From the NCBI GenBank assembly GCA_020073665.1, contig JAIQEU010000027.1, positions 1-64,000 of the forward strand: 64,000 nt of DNA, written 5' to 3'. The stretch's first letter is position 1, and each line of letters starts with the position of its first letter. The stretch is from Terriglobia bacterium (GTDB lineage: Bacteria; Acidobacteriota; Terriglobia; Terriglobales; Acidobacteriaceae). Of the stretch, positions 42,506-50,743 are shown one piece after another. The notes under the pieces were generated by a model. The model saw only the letters and a list, made by a program, of their open reading frames with translations. It had not been told where the DNA came from and ran no database searches. A program made the translations under genes and the position numbers.

Positions 42506-44158
42506 ATGAAGCTGATCTCAGAAGTCACCATCAAAAGCTTTCGGTCGATTAGCGATGCCCGATTGAGGGATTTGGGCAATTTTACCGCGATCGCCGGATT
42601 AAACAATTCGGGCAAATCGAACCTCCTCAGGGCTCTCAACGCATTCTTTTCGGGTTACACGGAACCCCTTGTGCCGCTGTCCGTCGATGACGACTACTTC
42701 AGACCGCACCTGCGAAAAAAGAAAGCAAAAAAGATAAGCATCGGCGTCAAGTTTTCTCTGCCCACCTCGTTCAGATTTAGAAAAGGTATTGAAGGAGTTA
42801 AGAAGCTGCTCGGCGGCAACGAGTTCGAGATTCTAAAGCAGTGGGATCGGTCTCGAGCAACTCCTCGTTACTTTCTTAACGGTAAGGAAGTCAGCCTTGA
42901 GGACAGGCAAAAGATTGAGCAGTTTCTGAGCCTCGTGTCGTTCCGATATATTCCCAATCGAGTCCTCCCATTGGAGGTCGTCCGAAAAGAACATCAATCT
43001 CTCCGGGACGTACTGGTGAGGCGACTGGCCCGGCGTGGCAAGAGCGACGAAGCGCTGTTTAACACGCTACAAACGAAGTCGGCAGAACTCATCCACAGTC
43101 TTTCGAAGCGGGTCAATGCGGCTTGTCCAGATGTTGCGGATGTTCGACTGGCTACGCCAGCTTCCTGGCGCGAAATGATTTTCGCATTTGGCTATAAATT
43201 ACACAGTGGCAATGAGGAGATGGACGACACTGCCCAAGGTTCGGGAATACAAAGTTACCTGATGCTCGAGACCCTCTCTTTGATTGACCGCGATTACTTC
43301 AAGCAATTCGGATGGAAACAAGCCGCGATATGGGCAGTTGAGGAGCCGGAATCGTCACTGCATAGCTCACTGGAAGCGAGAGTGGCAGATTTTCTAGCGG
43401 GCATATCGACAGACTCATCAAGTAGATTGCAGGTGATCGCGACAACGCATTCTGATTTGATGCTGCAGTATGCTGACGAAGCGGTGTTTGCCGAGAAACA
43501 GGACGGAGCGACGTCTTTTGTTGGCCAGAAAGACAAGCGGACCGTCTTGGAACGGGCAGCACAGGCCGGGATCTCGCGATGGATACACCCAATACTGGCG
43601 AGTCCACTAGACCCAGTGGTCCTTGTTGAGGGGAAATCTGACTCGATGTTCCTGCAACAAGCGGTTCGAATCATTCGGCCTGCGGCCCGGATCAATATCT
43701 GCTGCCTCGAGGAATTAGAAGGCGGAAAGACGACAGGCGGAGTAGACAGGATGGTTCAATACGTAAAGGCAAATGTCGCCGCTCTCAGAGCGAGAGTGCT
43801 CACGGCTCCTGTCATTGTCGTTCTGGATTGGGACTCGGCCTCTAAGAAAGTCGAATTCGAGAAATATCTGAAGGAATGCAAGGCGTGTGAAGTATTGACG
43901 TGGCCGGACACGACGTTCAATCCTCGGCTTGACGAGACCTTCCATGGGATAGAGCGTCACATGTCGGATAGAATTATCGATGCTGCGGGCAACGGCTTTA
44001 TTGCCACAAGAGCTGACGGCACTAAGGTCATTGCAAAGAAGGATATCGATCGGTTTAAGAAGGCAGTTATGAAGGGCTTTGAGCAGGGGATTACCGAGAC
44101 CGACATTCAGCATGCGAAACCTTTTGTAGAGGAAATACTTAAGGCCGCCAAGATCTAG
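42506..44158 (+). CDS. OLD-family ATP-dependent nuclease
   Basis: This 550-residue protein has an N-terminal ABC-type ATPase: FRSISDA, Walker A GLNNSGKSNLL, the signature-like QGSGIQSYLML, Walker B WAVEEPESSLH and the switch ATTHSDLML. A C-terminal TOPRIM-like nuclease follows (VVLVEGKSDSMFL with Glu, VIVVLDWDSASKK with acidic residues). This is the OLD overcoming-lysogenization-defect architecture, shared by phage-defence nucleases such as GajA. No UvrD-like GajB partner is adjacent, so it may act alone. It lies next to the integrase, a common place for defence cargo; the genes converge with 3' ends overlapping by 4 bases. Confidence 0.88.
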   Translation: MKLISEVTIKSFRSISDARLRDLGNFTAIAGLNNSGKSNLLRALNAFFSGYTEPLVPLSVDDDYFRPHLRKKKAKKISIGVKFSLPTSFRFRKGIEGVKKLLGGNEFEILKQWDRSRATPRYFLNGKEVSLEDRQKIEQFLSLVSFRYIPNRVLPLEVVRKEHQSLRDVLVRRLARRGKSDEALFNTLQTKSAELIHSLSKRVNAACPDVADVRLATPASWREMIFAFGYKLHSGNEEMDDTAQGSGIQSYLMLETLSLIDRDYFKQFGWKQAAIWAVEEPESSLHSSLEARVADFLAGISTDSSSRLQVIATTHSDLMLQYADEAVFAEKQDGATSFVGQKDKRTVLERAAQAGISRWIHPILASPLDPVVLVEGKSDSMFLQQAVRIIRPAARINICCLEELEGGKTTGGVDRMVQYVKANVAALRARVLTAPVIVVLDWDSASKKVEFEKYLKECKACEVLTWPDTTFNPRLDETFHGIERHMSDRIIDAAGNGFIATRADGTKVIAKKDIDRFKKAVMKGFEQGITETDIQHAKPFVEEILKAAKI

Positions 44159-45267
44159 AACGGCAACTTCATTTTGTCGAGCTTTTTTTCCGTTTCCTTC
44201 GAGGGCTCCAGGTATTTCTGCGTCGTAGCTAAAGACTCGTGCCCCAGCCACACCTGCACGGTGCGAACATCAATACCGGCTCGCAGCCACCGTGTGGCGG
44301 CGGTATCGCGGAAGCGGTGCAGGTGCCATTCGTCCTTATCCAGTCCCGCTCTCGTTGCGATCTCCTTGCACCGCTCGTGCAGGAATCGGTAGTTGAGATG
44401 GCTCTTCGGCGAAGGAAACACCAACTGGCAACCCGGTACCCGCGGGTGTTTTCGGAGGATCTCGGCGACCTCGGAGGAAAAGGGGACAGTGCGCTCCTCC
44501 CAATCCTTGGGCAGAAAACCGTATTGAGGTTTTGCGGTCACATGGACCCGGTGATGTACGAGATCCAGGTCCGCCCAGTGGAGCGTTTGCATTTCCCCGC
44601 GACGGAGGCCCGTTGCAAGGATAAGCGAGAAGAATGCCTTCTCCCACTCGTCACAGGCTCCAAAGAATTTCTTGAGCTCGGCGTCTGGGTAGGCGACCGG
44701 GCGCTTTCGAAACTTTGGGAGGCGAGGCACGTCCTTGAGCGGGTTGTCGATGCCGAGCTTGTTGAAGAAGTTGTGCAGGATCACCCGGTCCGTGTAGAGG
44801 GTCGTACCGGGATCAAAACCCTTCGATTTCCTCCAGGCAAGAAACTTCTTGATGTCTTCGCCAGTGATGTCACGGGCGTCCGACTTTGGGGCGACGTACT
44901 CGCTGAACAGCCCGAGGATGTACTCGTACTTCTGGTGGGTGGAAGGCTTGCGGAAGGTCTTTATGTCCTTGAGGAAGCTCTCGATGACCTTCGTGAGCGG
45001 AAGCCGTTCTTCTTCCTCGAGGCCCGAGACTTCCAGCCCGCTCTGCGCTGCTTCTAGCTCAAGCCGCTTGCGCTTCTGCGCTTCGAGCGCATCAGCCGGT
45101 GTTTCTCCGGCTGCCTGGCGGAGCCGCTTTCCCGCCTCGCGCCATTCGATGAGGTACCGCCCATTGGAAGGCCACTTGATGCGGCCTCGCGTGTCTCGCT
45201 TGAGCGCAATGTTGGCCCAGCCCTCGGCTGCCTTCACGCGCTGGAGAATATTGACGCGCGCCACCAC
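44155..45267 (-). CDS. int: Tyrosine-type site-specific integrase
   Basis: This 370-residue phage-type integrase has a basic N-terminus (about 1-50, possible arm-binding domain), a SAM-like core-binding domain (about 95-190: TKVIESFLKDIKTFRKPSTH) and a catalytic domain (about 195-365). Catalytic residues are Arg in TGLRRGEMQ, His-x-x-Arg in HLHRFRDTAATRWL, His in GHESLATTQ and Tyr in QKYLEP. It begins 80 bases from the 3' end of rnpB and is presumably the recombinase that uses that site. Confidence 0.94.
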   Translation of the reverse strand: MVARVNILQRVKAAEGWANIALKRDTRGRIKWPSNGRYLIEWREAGKRLRQAAGETPADALEAQKRKRLELEAAQSGLEVSGLEEEERLPLTKVIESFLKDIKTFRKPSTHQKYEYILGLFSEYVAPKSDARDITGEDIKKFLAWRKSKGFDPGTTLYTDRVILHNFFNKLGIDNPLKDVPRLPKFRKRPVAYPDAELKKFFGACDEWEKAFFSLILATGLRRGEMQTLHWADLDLVHHRVHVTAKPQYGFLPKDWEERTVPFSSEVAEILRKHPRVPGCQLVFPSPKSHLNYRFLHERCKEIATRAGLDKDEWHLHRFRDTAATRWLRAGIDVRTVQVWLGHESLATTQKYLEPSKETEKKLDKMKLPF

Positions 45268-45286
45268 ACGCCTCCGCTGGCAGGAT

Positions 45287-45309
45287 GGACACTATTGTGG
45301 ACACTAAGC
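45287..45309 (+). repeat. Candidate arm-type integrase sites, right end
   Basis: GGACACTA (45287) and GGACACTAAGC (45299) lie between the integrase start and the rnpB attachment core, mirroring the pair at 14949/14960 in the same orientation. Confidence 0.6.
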
Positions 45310-45346
45310 GGATTGCGTGTCAATAAGTTTTTTATAATCAATACAA

Positions 45347-45749
45347 TGTGGCAGCCGGACCTGTAAGCCGAATTCTGTCCGCCTTGCGGCGGGACGGCCA
45401 TTCCTCTGGGCCACGCATTACTGCGGGGCTCAAGCGACCTACCCGGAGGTGGTGACGCGCCGAGCCGGCACGTGTCCCAGGCGAACCCGGGTCCCTCCCT
45501 ATTTGGTCTTGCTCCGTGTGGGGTTTGCCCTGCCCGCCGCATTACTGCGGCGGCGGTGCGCTCTTACCGCACCTTTTCACCCTTACCCCGGCGTTGCCGC
45601 CGTGGCGGTATGTTTTCTGTGGCACTAGCCGTCGACCAGGCTTGAACCTGGCCTCCCGGACGTTATCCGGCACACTGCTCTGTGGAGTTCGGACTTTCCT
45701 CCCTCGCCGTCCGAAGACGCCGAGAGCGACCGTCCGGCCCAGCTGCCAA
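45347..45749 (-). ncRNA. rnpB: RNase P RNA, bacterial type A
   Basis: The minus strand reads GAGGAAAGTCCGAACTCCAC and AGAGCAG (from about 45702), the universal 5' core (CRI region) of bacterial RNase P RNA. It ends AGAATTCGGCTTACAGG then TCCGGCTGCC, the conserved 3' part pairing in P1 with CCGGAC near the 5' end. The ACAGA-type and GGTAAGAGCGCACC-like internal cores are visible. A TATAAT box at 45757-45762 (minus) fits a start near 45749. The exact ends are estimates. This catalytic RNA matures tRNA 5' ends. Its last 30 bases are the integration target of the large element and are regenerated by it. Confidence 0.95.
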
Positions 45750-45764
45750 CACTTTCATTATATC

Positions 45765-45915
45765 GGACGTCGGGCGTCAGACCCCGGACTTCAGGCGTCA
45801 GGTGATCTATCCTGCAAGCGTTGCCGTCCAGCGCTTGCCTGCTAAGCCTCTGCTAAACTTGATAGTTGTCCGATGCTCTTCAGGAGCTGAAGTCCGAGGT
45901 CTGAGGTCCGACGCC
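45765..45915. repeat. 29/30-bp imperfect inverted repeat flanking the rnpB-permease gap
   Basis: GGACGTCGGGCGTCAG with CCCCGGACTTCAG (45765-45794) aligns to the reverse complement of 45887-45915, about 26 of 30 positions. The first arm overlaps the region where the rnpB -35 box should be, and the second ends six bases before the permease ATG. The gap 45268-45920 otherwise contains only rnpB, the integrase leader and the attachment site. Confidence 0.65.
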
Positions 45916-45920
45916 TGCCC

Positions 45921-47153
45921 ATGAAGTTCCTCGAAGCCATCCGTATTGCGCTGCAGTCGCTGTGGGCGAACAAGCTGCGCTCGATCCTTACCCTATTGGG
46001 GGTGGTGATTGGCGTCGCCGCTGTGATCGCCGTGGTCACCTTCGTGAACGGCATCAACGGCTACGTGGCCGAAAAGATTTTCAACCTCGGCGCTGACGTG
46101 TTCATCATCTTCAAGGTTTCACCCGCGGTCACCAATGTCGATCACTTTCTGGAAGGTCAGAAGCGCAAAGACCTGACCATGGACGACTACCGGGCGGTGC
46201 GGGAAGGCTGCACGCACTGCGCGTACGTGGGCGCGTATGCCCGGAACAACAACGGCCATGTGAAGTACGGCGAGGAGTCGCTCAGCGATACCTTCGTGCA
46301 AGGCATGACTCCGGCAGTGGCCATTACCCAAGACGTCGACTTGGAATCGGGCCGCATGCTGGGAGAGACCGATCTTGAGAACAATGCGCCCGTCGCCGTG
46401 GTAGGAACCGACATCGTCGACACCCTGATGCCTGGCGTTGATCCCATGGGCAAGGAAATCCGCGTGGACGGCTGGGTGTACCGCATCATTGGGGTGGGGA
46501 AAAAGAAGGGCAAGACGTTGGGTCAGAGTTTGGATAATTATGTCTTTATCCCGATGACGTCGTGGTTGAAGCAGTATGGCAACTACGACACCAACATGCG
46601 CATCTCCGCCAAGGCGGAGGGCACGGGCGCGGTTCTGGAAACCGCCAAGGACGAGGCCCGAGTGGTGCTGCGGTCGCGCCGGCACGTCCCCCCCGACCAA
46701 CCGGATAATTTTGATCTGGAGACCAATAGCAGCCTTTTGAGCATCTGGTCGAACCTTACGGGGACGTTCTTCATAGCCATGGTCGGGATCGCTGCGATTT
46801 CCATGGTGGTGGGCGGAATCGTGATCATGAACATCATGCTGGTCTCGGTCACGGAACGTACACGGGAAGTGGGCATTCGCAAGGCCATGGGTGCGCGGCG
46901 CTCGGACGTGCTGTTGCAATTCCTGATCGAGGCTGTGACTCTGTCGCTGCTGGGAGGCGTAATCGGTGTTCTGTTTGGGATCGTGGTGGCCAAAGGGGTC
47001 ACCCTGGCGGTGGGAATGCCATCGGTCATCAAGCTGTGGGCGGTGGCCGCGGGGCTAACGGTCTCCGCGAGCGTGGGTATTTTCTTTGGCGTGTATCCGG
47101 CGAGAAAGGCAGCCACGCTTGACCCAATTGCCGCGCTGCGTTTCGAATTGTGA
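45921..47153 (+). CDS. MacB-type ABC transporter permease 1
   Basis: This is a 410-residue inner-membrane permease. The N-terminal helix is LTLLGVVIGVAAVIAVVTFV, a large periplasmic MacB_PCD domain spans about 45-250, and three C-terminal helices form the FtsX-like domain, with [22 protein letters not shown] between helices 2 and 3. It ends FGVYPARKAATLDPIAALRFE as usual. MacB-like systems couple to periplasmic adaptors for export or envelope remodelling. No ATPase or adaptor gene is in the window. A second permease follows 24 bases later. Confidence 0.93.
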   Translation: MKFLEAIRIALQSLWANKLRSILTLLGVVIGVAAVIAVVTFVNGINGYVAEKIFNLGADVFIIFKVSPAVTNVDHFLEGQKRKDLTMDDYRAVREGCTHCAYVGAYARNNNGHVKYGEESLSDTFVQGMTPAVAITQDVDLESGRMLGETDLENNAPVAVVGTDIVDTLMPGVDPMGKEIRVDGWVYRIIGVGKKKGKTLGQSLDNYVFIPMTSWLKQYGNYDTNMRISAKAEGTGAVLETAKDEARVVLRSRRHVPPDQPDNFDLETNSSLLSIWSNLTGTFFIAMVGIAAISMVVGGIVIMNIMLVSVTERTREVGIRKAMGARRSDVLLQFLIEAVTLSLLGGVIGVLFGIVVAKGVTLAVGMPSVIKLWAVAAGLTVSASVGIFFGVYPARKAATLDPIAALRFEL

Positions 47154-47177
47154 CAGGTCAATGACGCGAGAATTGCC

Positions 47178-48437
47178 ATGATGGCCAAAAGTGAATTCGG
47201 CGAAATCATCCGGATGGCGCTGACCACCATCCGCAGCAACAAGATGCGCTCCGGTCTGACCGTCCTGGGGATTGTGATTGGCGTGGCCGTGGTCATCGGC
47301 ATTTCGTCGATTGTGCGCGGGCTCAATGACAACGTCAGCAACATGATCAGCAGCATGGGGTCTAATATCGTTTTTGCGTTTCACATGCCCATCACGTTCG
47401 GACGTCCCACCGAAGAGTTGCGCACACGCAAAGAGCTAACTTTTGAAGACGCAGAAGCGATGAAAGACCTGCCGCACGTAAAGGCGGTCACTGCAGGCGT
47501 ACGTTTCTTTGAGCCGCAGCTCGGGACCGGGACGTATGTCGTCAAGTATGGCGACCGCAAGGCCAAGCAGACCATTCTGGAAGGTGACAACGCGACGGTG
47601 AAGGATGTATTTGACCTGCAGATGAAGTCGGGACGCTGGTTCAGCGAGATCGACGACGAACAGCGAGCCCCGGTCATCGTGCTGGGCGCCGACACGACCG
47701 ACGAACTGTTTGGCAATGAGGATCCGCTGGGCAAAGAGATCAACATTGAAGGACAGTTATTCCAGGTGGTCGGGGTAATCGAGAAGGTGAAGAGCGCCTT
47801 CGGCGGCGGCAAGAATCCCGACGACAACAAGGTTTATTTTCCGCTGGCCACACTCCGAAAACTGCACCCTGAACTCAAACAGCATTTCATCAGCGTCAAG
47901 GCAACTTCGCACGACGACATGCCGAAAGCGGTGGATGAGATGCGCGAGTTGCTGCGGCGGCGGCGTAAAGTACCGCCGGATAAGCCGGACAATTTCGCAG
48001 TCTTCACCCAGGACTCGCTCTCTGACGTTTGGAATCAGATTACCGGGGCCGTGTTTATCTTCATGTTCGCTGTCTCCAGCGTGGGCCTGATCGTCGGCGG
48101 CGTGGGGGTGATGAACATCATGCTGGTGTCGGTCACCGAGCGGACGCGCGAGATCGGAATACGCAAGGCGATTGGGGCGCGCAAGCGGGATATCCTGCTG
48201 CAGTTCACCCTGGAAGCCATTACCTTAACCGCCATGGGCGGGATTCTGGGCGTCTTGGTGGGCGCAATCATTACCTGGACGATTCCAGCTATCTGGGACT
48301 CCCTGCCCGCGCGCATGTCGCTTTTCTGGGCCAGCTTCGGTTTCTGGGCAGCGGCAGCCGAGGGGTTACTGTTCGGCATCTATCCCGCATGGAAGGCCGC
48401 AAACCTGGATCCCATCGAAGCCCTGCGCTACGAGTAA
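47178..48437 (+). CDS. MacB-type ABC transporter permease 2
   Basis: This 419-residue paralogue of the previous gene has the same topology: [20 protein letters not shown], a periplasmic core, [20 protein letters not shown] and [10 protein letters not shown], ending [20 protein letters not shown]. The start may be ATG 47178 or 47181. The two permeases probably form a heterodimer served by an ATPase encoded elsewhere. Confidence 0.93.
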   Translation: MMAKSEFGEIIRMALTTIRSNKMRSGLTVLGIVIGVAVVIGISSIVRGLNDNVSNMISSMGSNIVFAFHMPITFGRPTEELRTRKELTFEDAEAMKDLPHVKAVTAGVRFFEPQLGTGTYVVKYGDRKAKQTILEGDNATVKDVFDLQMKSGRWFSEIDDEQRAPVIVLGADTTDELFGNEDPLGKEINIEGQLFQVVGVIEKVKSAFGGGKNPDDNKVYFPLATLRKLHPELKQHFISVKATSHDDMPKAVDEMRELLRRRRKVPPDKPDNFAVFTQDSLSDVWNQITGAVFIFMFAVSSVGLIVGGVGVMNIMLVSVTERTREIGIRKAIGARKRDILLQFTLEAITLTAMGGILGVLVGAIITWTIPAIWDSLPARMSLFWASFGFWAAAAEGLLFGIYPAWKAANLDPIEALRYE

Positions 48438-48482
48438 AGCTCGTTCCGAGTTTTCTGGCGTCGTTTGATACCCTGAGAGGCA

Positions 48483-49667
48483 ATGCTGGATCACATCCAC
48501 TGGCTCGCAGTACTGACCGCGGCGCTGGGAACATTGTCGAGCATGGCGTTCTATTTGCTGTGCATCTGGAGCGCGGCTGGGTTTCTGCGAGAATCAAAGT
48601 CAAAAGCGGCGGGCGGAGGCGCCCGCCCCACACAAGCACAAGCCAACCCTCCGGTCTCCATCCTCAAGCCGCTCAAGGGGACTGACCCCGGAATGTACGA
48701 GAGCTTGCGCAGCCATTGTGTGCAGGACTACCCGGAATACGAAATTATCTTTGGAGTGAGCGACCCGAATGACCCCGCCGTGACGCTGGTCAGCAGGCTG
48801 CAGGTGGAGTTCCCGCAACGAACGATCCGGTTGGTAGTTTGCGAAAAAGATCTGGGGGCGAACACCAAGGTCAGCAACCTCGCCCAGATGCTGCCCCAAG
48901 CGCGCTACGAGTATCTGATCGTCAACGACAGCGACATCCGGGTCGAGCCCGACTATCTGCGCAAAGTTGTGCCTCTGCTCACCGATCCGGCGGTGGGCAT
49001 GGTCACGTGTCTTTACCGCGCGGTTGCCGGCCCGACTCTGGGATCGCGGCTGGAATCCCTCGGCATCAGCACCGACTTTATTGCTGGCGTTCTCGCGGCC
49101 CGACAACTGGAAGGCATTCACTTTGGACTTGGTTCGACGCTCGCTTTCCGTCGCCGCGATCTGCAGGTGATTGGAGGCTTCGAAGCCTTGGCGGACTACT
49201 TAGCCGACGATTACGAACTCGGCAGCCGTATTGCTGCGCGCGGCCTCAAGGTCGTCTTGTCGGATTCTATCGTTGAGACTTTCCTGCCGGCCTATGGGCT
49301 GGGTACATTTCTAGACCATCAGTTGCGTTGGGCTCGTACCATCCGCGATTCGCGGCGATGGGGATACCTCGGCCTCGGGCTGACGTTTGGATTGCCTTGG
49401 GCAATGTTGACCGTGATACTGGCGCAAGAGACTTCTTGGGCGTGGATGTTGTTAGGTGCTGCCGTTGTTGTGCGTTCAGCGATGGCGCTGACCGTTGGGC
49501 GCTCGGTGTTGCGTGACCGGCAGGTACTGCAGTTTCTTTGGCTGATCCCTTTGCGGGACGTCATAGCGTTACTTGTGTGGCTGGCAAGCTTTGCGGGGCA
49601 TACGATCTCTTGGCGGGATGAAGCGTTCATTTTGCGGAGCGGGAAGCTAGTGCGAATTGATTCTTAG
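48483..49667 (+). CDS. HpnI-like glycosyltransferase (GT21, ceramide-glucosyltransferase type), copy 1
   Basis: This 394-residue membrane glycosyltransferase has an N-terminal helix (LTAALGTLSSMAFYLLCIWS). The GT2/GT21 catalytic domain shows PPVSILKPLKGTDPG, YEIIFGVSDPNDPA, LGANTKVSNLAQML, the metal motif VNDSDIRVEP, ADDYELGSRIAARG and the HQLRWARTIR motif ([Q/R]xxRW). Two or three C-terminal helices follow. HpnI adds N-acetylglucosamine to hopanoid headgroups; related enzymes glycosylate ceramide. Which lipid is modified here is not decided by the sequence. Confidence 0.88.
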   Translation: MLDHIHWLAVLTAALGTLSSMAFYLLCIWSAAGFLRESKSKAAGGGARPTQAQANPPVSILKPLKGTDPGMYESLRSHCVQDYPEYEIIFGVSDPNDPAVTLVSRLQVEFPQRTIRLVVCEKDLGANTKVSNLAQMLPQARYEYLIVNDSDIRVEPDYLRKVVPLLTDPAVGMVTCLYRAVAGPTLGSRLESLGISTDFIAGVLAARQLEGIHFGLGSTLAFRRRDLQVIGGFEALADYLADDYELGSRIAARGLKVVLSDSIVETFLPAYGLGTFLDHQLRWARTIRDSRRWGYLGLGLTFGLPWAMLTVILAQETSWAWMLLGAAVVVRSAMALTVGRSVLRDRQVLQFLWLIPLRDVIALLVWLASFAGHTISWRDEAFILRSGKLVRIDS

Positions 49668-49792
49668 AGCGACTGCGACAACAGCTACAACGGAGCTAAG
49701 CCCGAGCGGCTAGAAACGGAGTCAACGAGCGCTGACGCCTGTTTTCGTCAACTAGCTTGAACCGACAGAAGCGTTTGGGTTAAAAACAGACT

Positions 49793-50197
49793 ATGACTCG
49801 TTCAGTTGGTGCGCTTGTCATCGTACTTGCATGCCTCTCGTGGCTGTCCGGCAATCCGAAATCCACGATCAGAGGGCAGATCGCAGATTCGGAAGGCGCG
49901 GCGATTGCGAATGCAAGGGTGCTCATTCACTGGGATTCCAGTGGCAGCACCGTCGGCCTCGGCGACAACATCGGCATCAAACAGGATGTGATAGTGGCTA
50001 CGGATACGAGCGGTCAGTATTCTGCGAACGTACCACCCGGTTTTTATGACGTTTTTGTCTCAGCCGGAGCATTCACACCAACCGCCGCTAAGGTACGAGT
50101 GAAGGAGGGCGAGGCGACGATCTTCAGCACGAAGCTCAAGGCTGACCCGCTCGTCTCGAAAGAAATCGGGCACGACGTCTACCCTGCGCAGAAGTAG
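49793..50197 (+). CDS. Small secreted carboxypeptidase-regulatory-domain protein
   Basis: This 134-residue protein has an N-terminal signal (SVGALVIVLACLSWLSG) and one carboxypeptidase regulatory-like beta-sandwich (STIRGQIADSEGAAIANARV, VATDTSGQYSANVPPGFYDV, KVRVKEGEATIFSTKLK). Such single domains are abundant in Acidobacteriota and probably mediate binding or stability outside the cell. Confidence 0.8.
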   Translation: MTRSVGALVIVLACLSWLSGNPKSTIRGQIADSEGAAIANARVLIHWDSSGSTVGLGDNIGIKQDVIVATDTSGQYSANVPPGFYDVFVSAGAFTPTAAKVRVKEGEATIFSTKLKADPLVSKEIGHDVYPAQK

Positions 50198-50293
50198 TTC
50201 TCGATTGGCGTAAAATCGCCATTTCACGCACTGCTATTCGCGGAGCCAAACCGCGACCGCAGTCATCAAATCCTGGCAGGAGGGTCCCGAAAC

Positions 50294-50626
50294 ATGTATC
50301 ACGTGCGCCAGGAGAGCCTACCTTTTGTTGGTAGTTCGCATGAGTTTGTCGGAGCTGAGCAGGGCGACACCGGTGTTTCGGTGTTCCTATTCCATGGGAA
50401 GCCCGGTTCGGGGCCGGGTCCGCACCGGCATCCTTACGACGAGATCCAGTTCATCCGTGAAGGCCGGGGCGTGTGGACTGTAAGCGGCAAGACCTTCGAG
50501 GGCAGCGCCGGAGACATCTTTGTCATCAAGGCCGGCGAGATCCACAGTTTTAAGGCGGTTGGTGATTCGCCGCTGGTGCAACTCGACGTTCACCTCAGTC
50601 CCCGCTTCATCCAGGAGAACCTATAG
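50294..50626 (+). CDS. Cupin-domain protein
   Basis: This 110-residue single cupin barrel has GGAGG (50279-50283) before the ATG. Motif 1 is GPGPHRHPYDEIQFIREGRG (H-x-H...E), and motif 2 is GDIFVIKAGEIHSFKAVGD with His. The complete metal-binding set is present. The ligand is unknown. Confidence 0.88.
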   Translation: MYHVRQESLPFVGSSHEFVGAEQGDTGVSVFLFHGKPGSGPGPHRHPYDEIQFIREGRGVWTVSGKTFEGSAGDIFVIKAGEIHSFKAVGDSPLVQLDVHLSPRFIQENL

Positions 50627-50743
50627 AGCGGTGGGCTTTTCCTAGCCCTTGAGGCCGCCCCAGGCACTATAATAAAAGTTTGCGCATTCATTCAGAAAGG
50701 TAACTGTACGGCCCTGGATGCATCTATCCAATAGACAACAAGC

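Larger units (their letters stand above)
14791..45376. mobile_element. Integrative element (about 30.6 kb) inserted at the 3' end of rnpB
   Basis: Boundaries are a perfect 30-bp direct repeat: one copy is the true rnpB 3' end (45347-45376), the other is at 14791-14820. A tyrosine integrase gene (44155-45267) reads away from the rnpB end. Pairs of GGACACTA(A) motifs lie inside both ends (14949/14960 and 45287/45299) and may be arm-type integrase sites. The cargo differs in character from the flanks: nitrite/NO genes, repeats, an AT-rich foreign segment, replication- and phage-like genes, and defence genes. No conjugation machinery is visible, so it is best described as an integrative, possibly mobilisable, element or genomic island. 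Confidence 0.8.

Noticed and set aside
14791-45376. Conjugative element (ICE)
   Set aside because: No relaxase, coupling protein, VirB4 or other type IV secretion genes are present. Only a replication-relaxation-like protein is seen.
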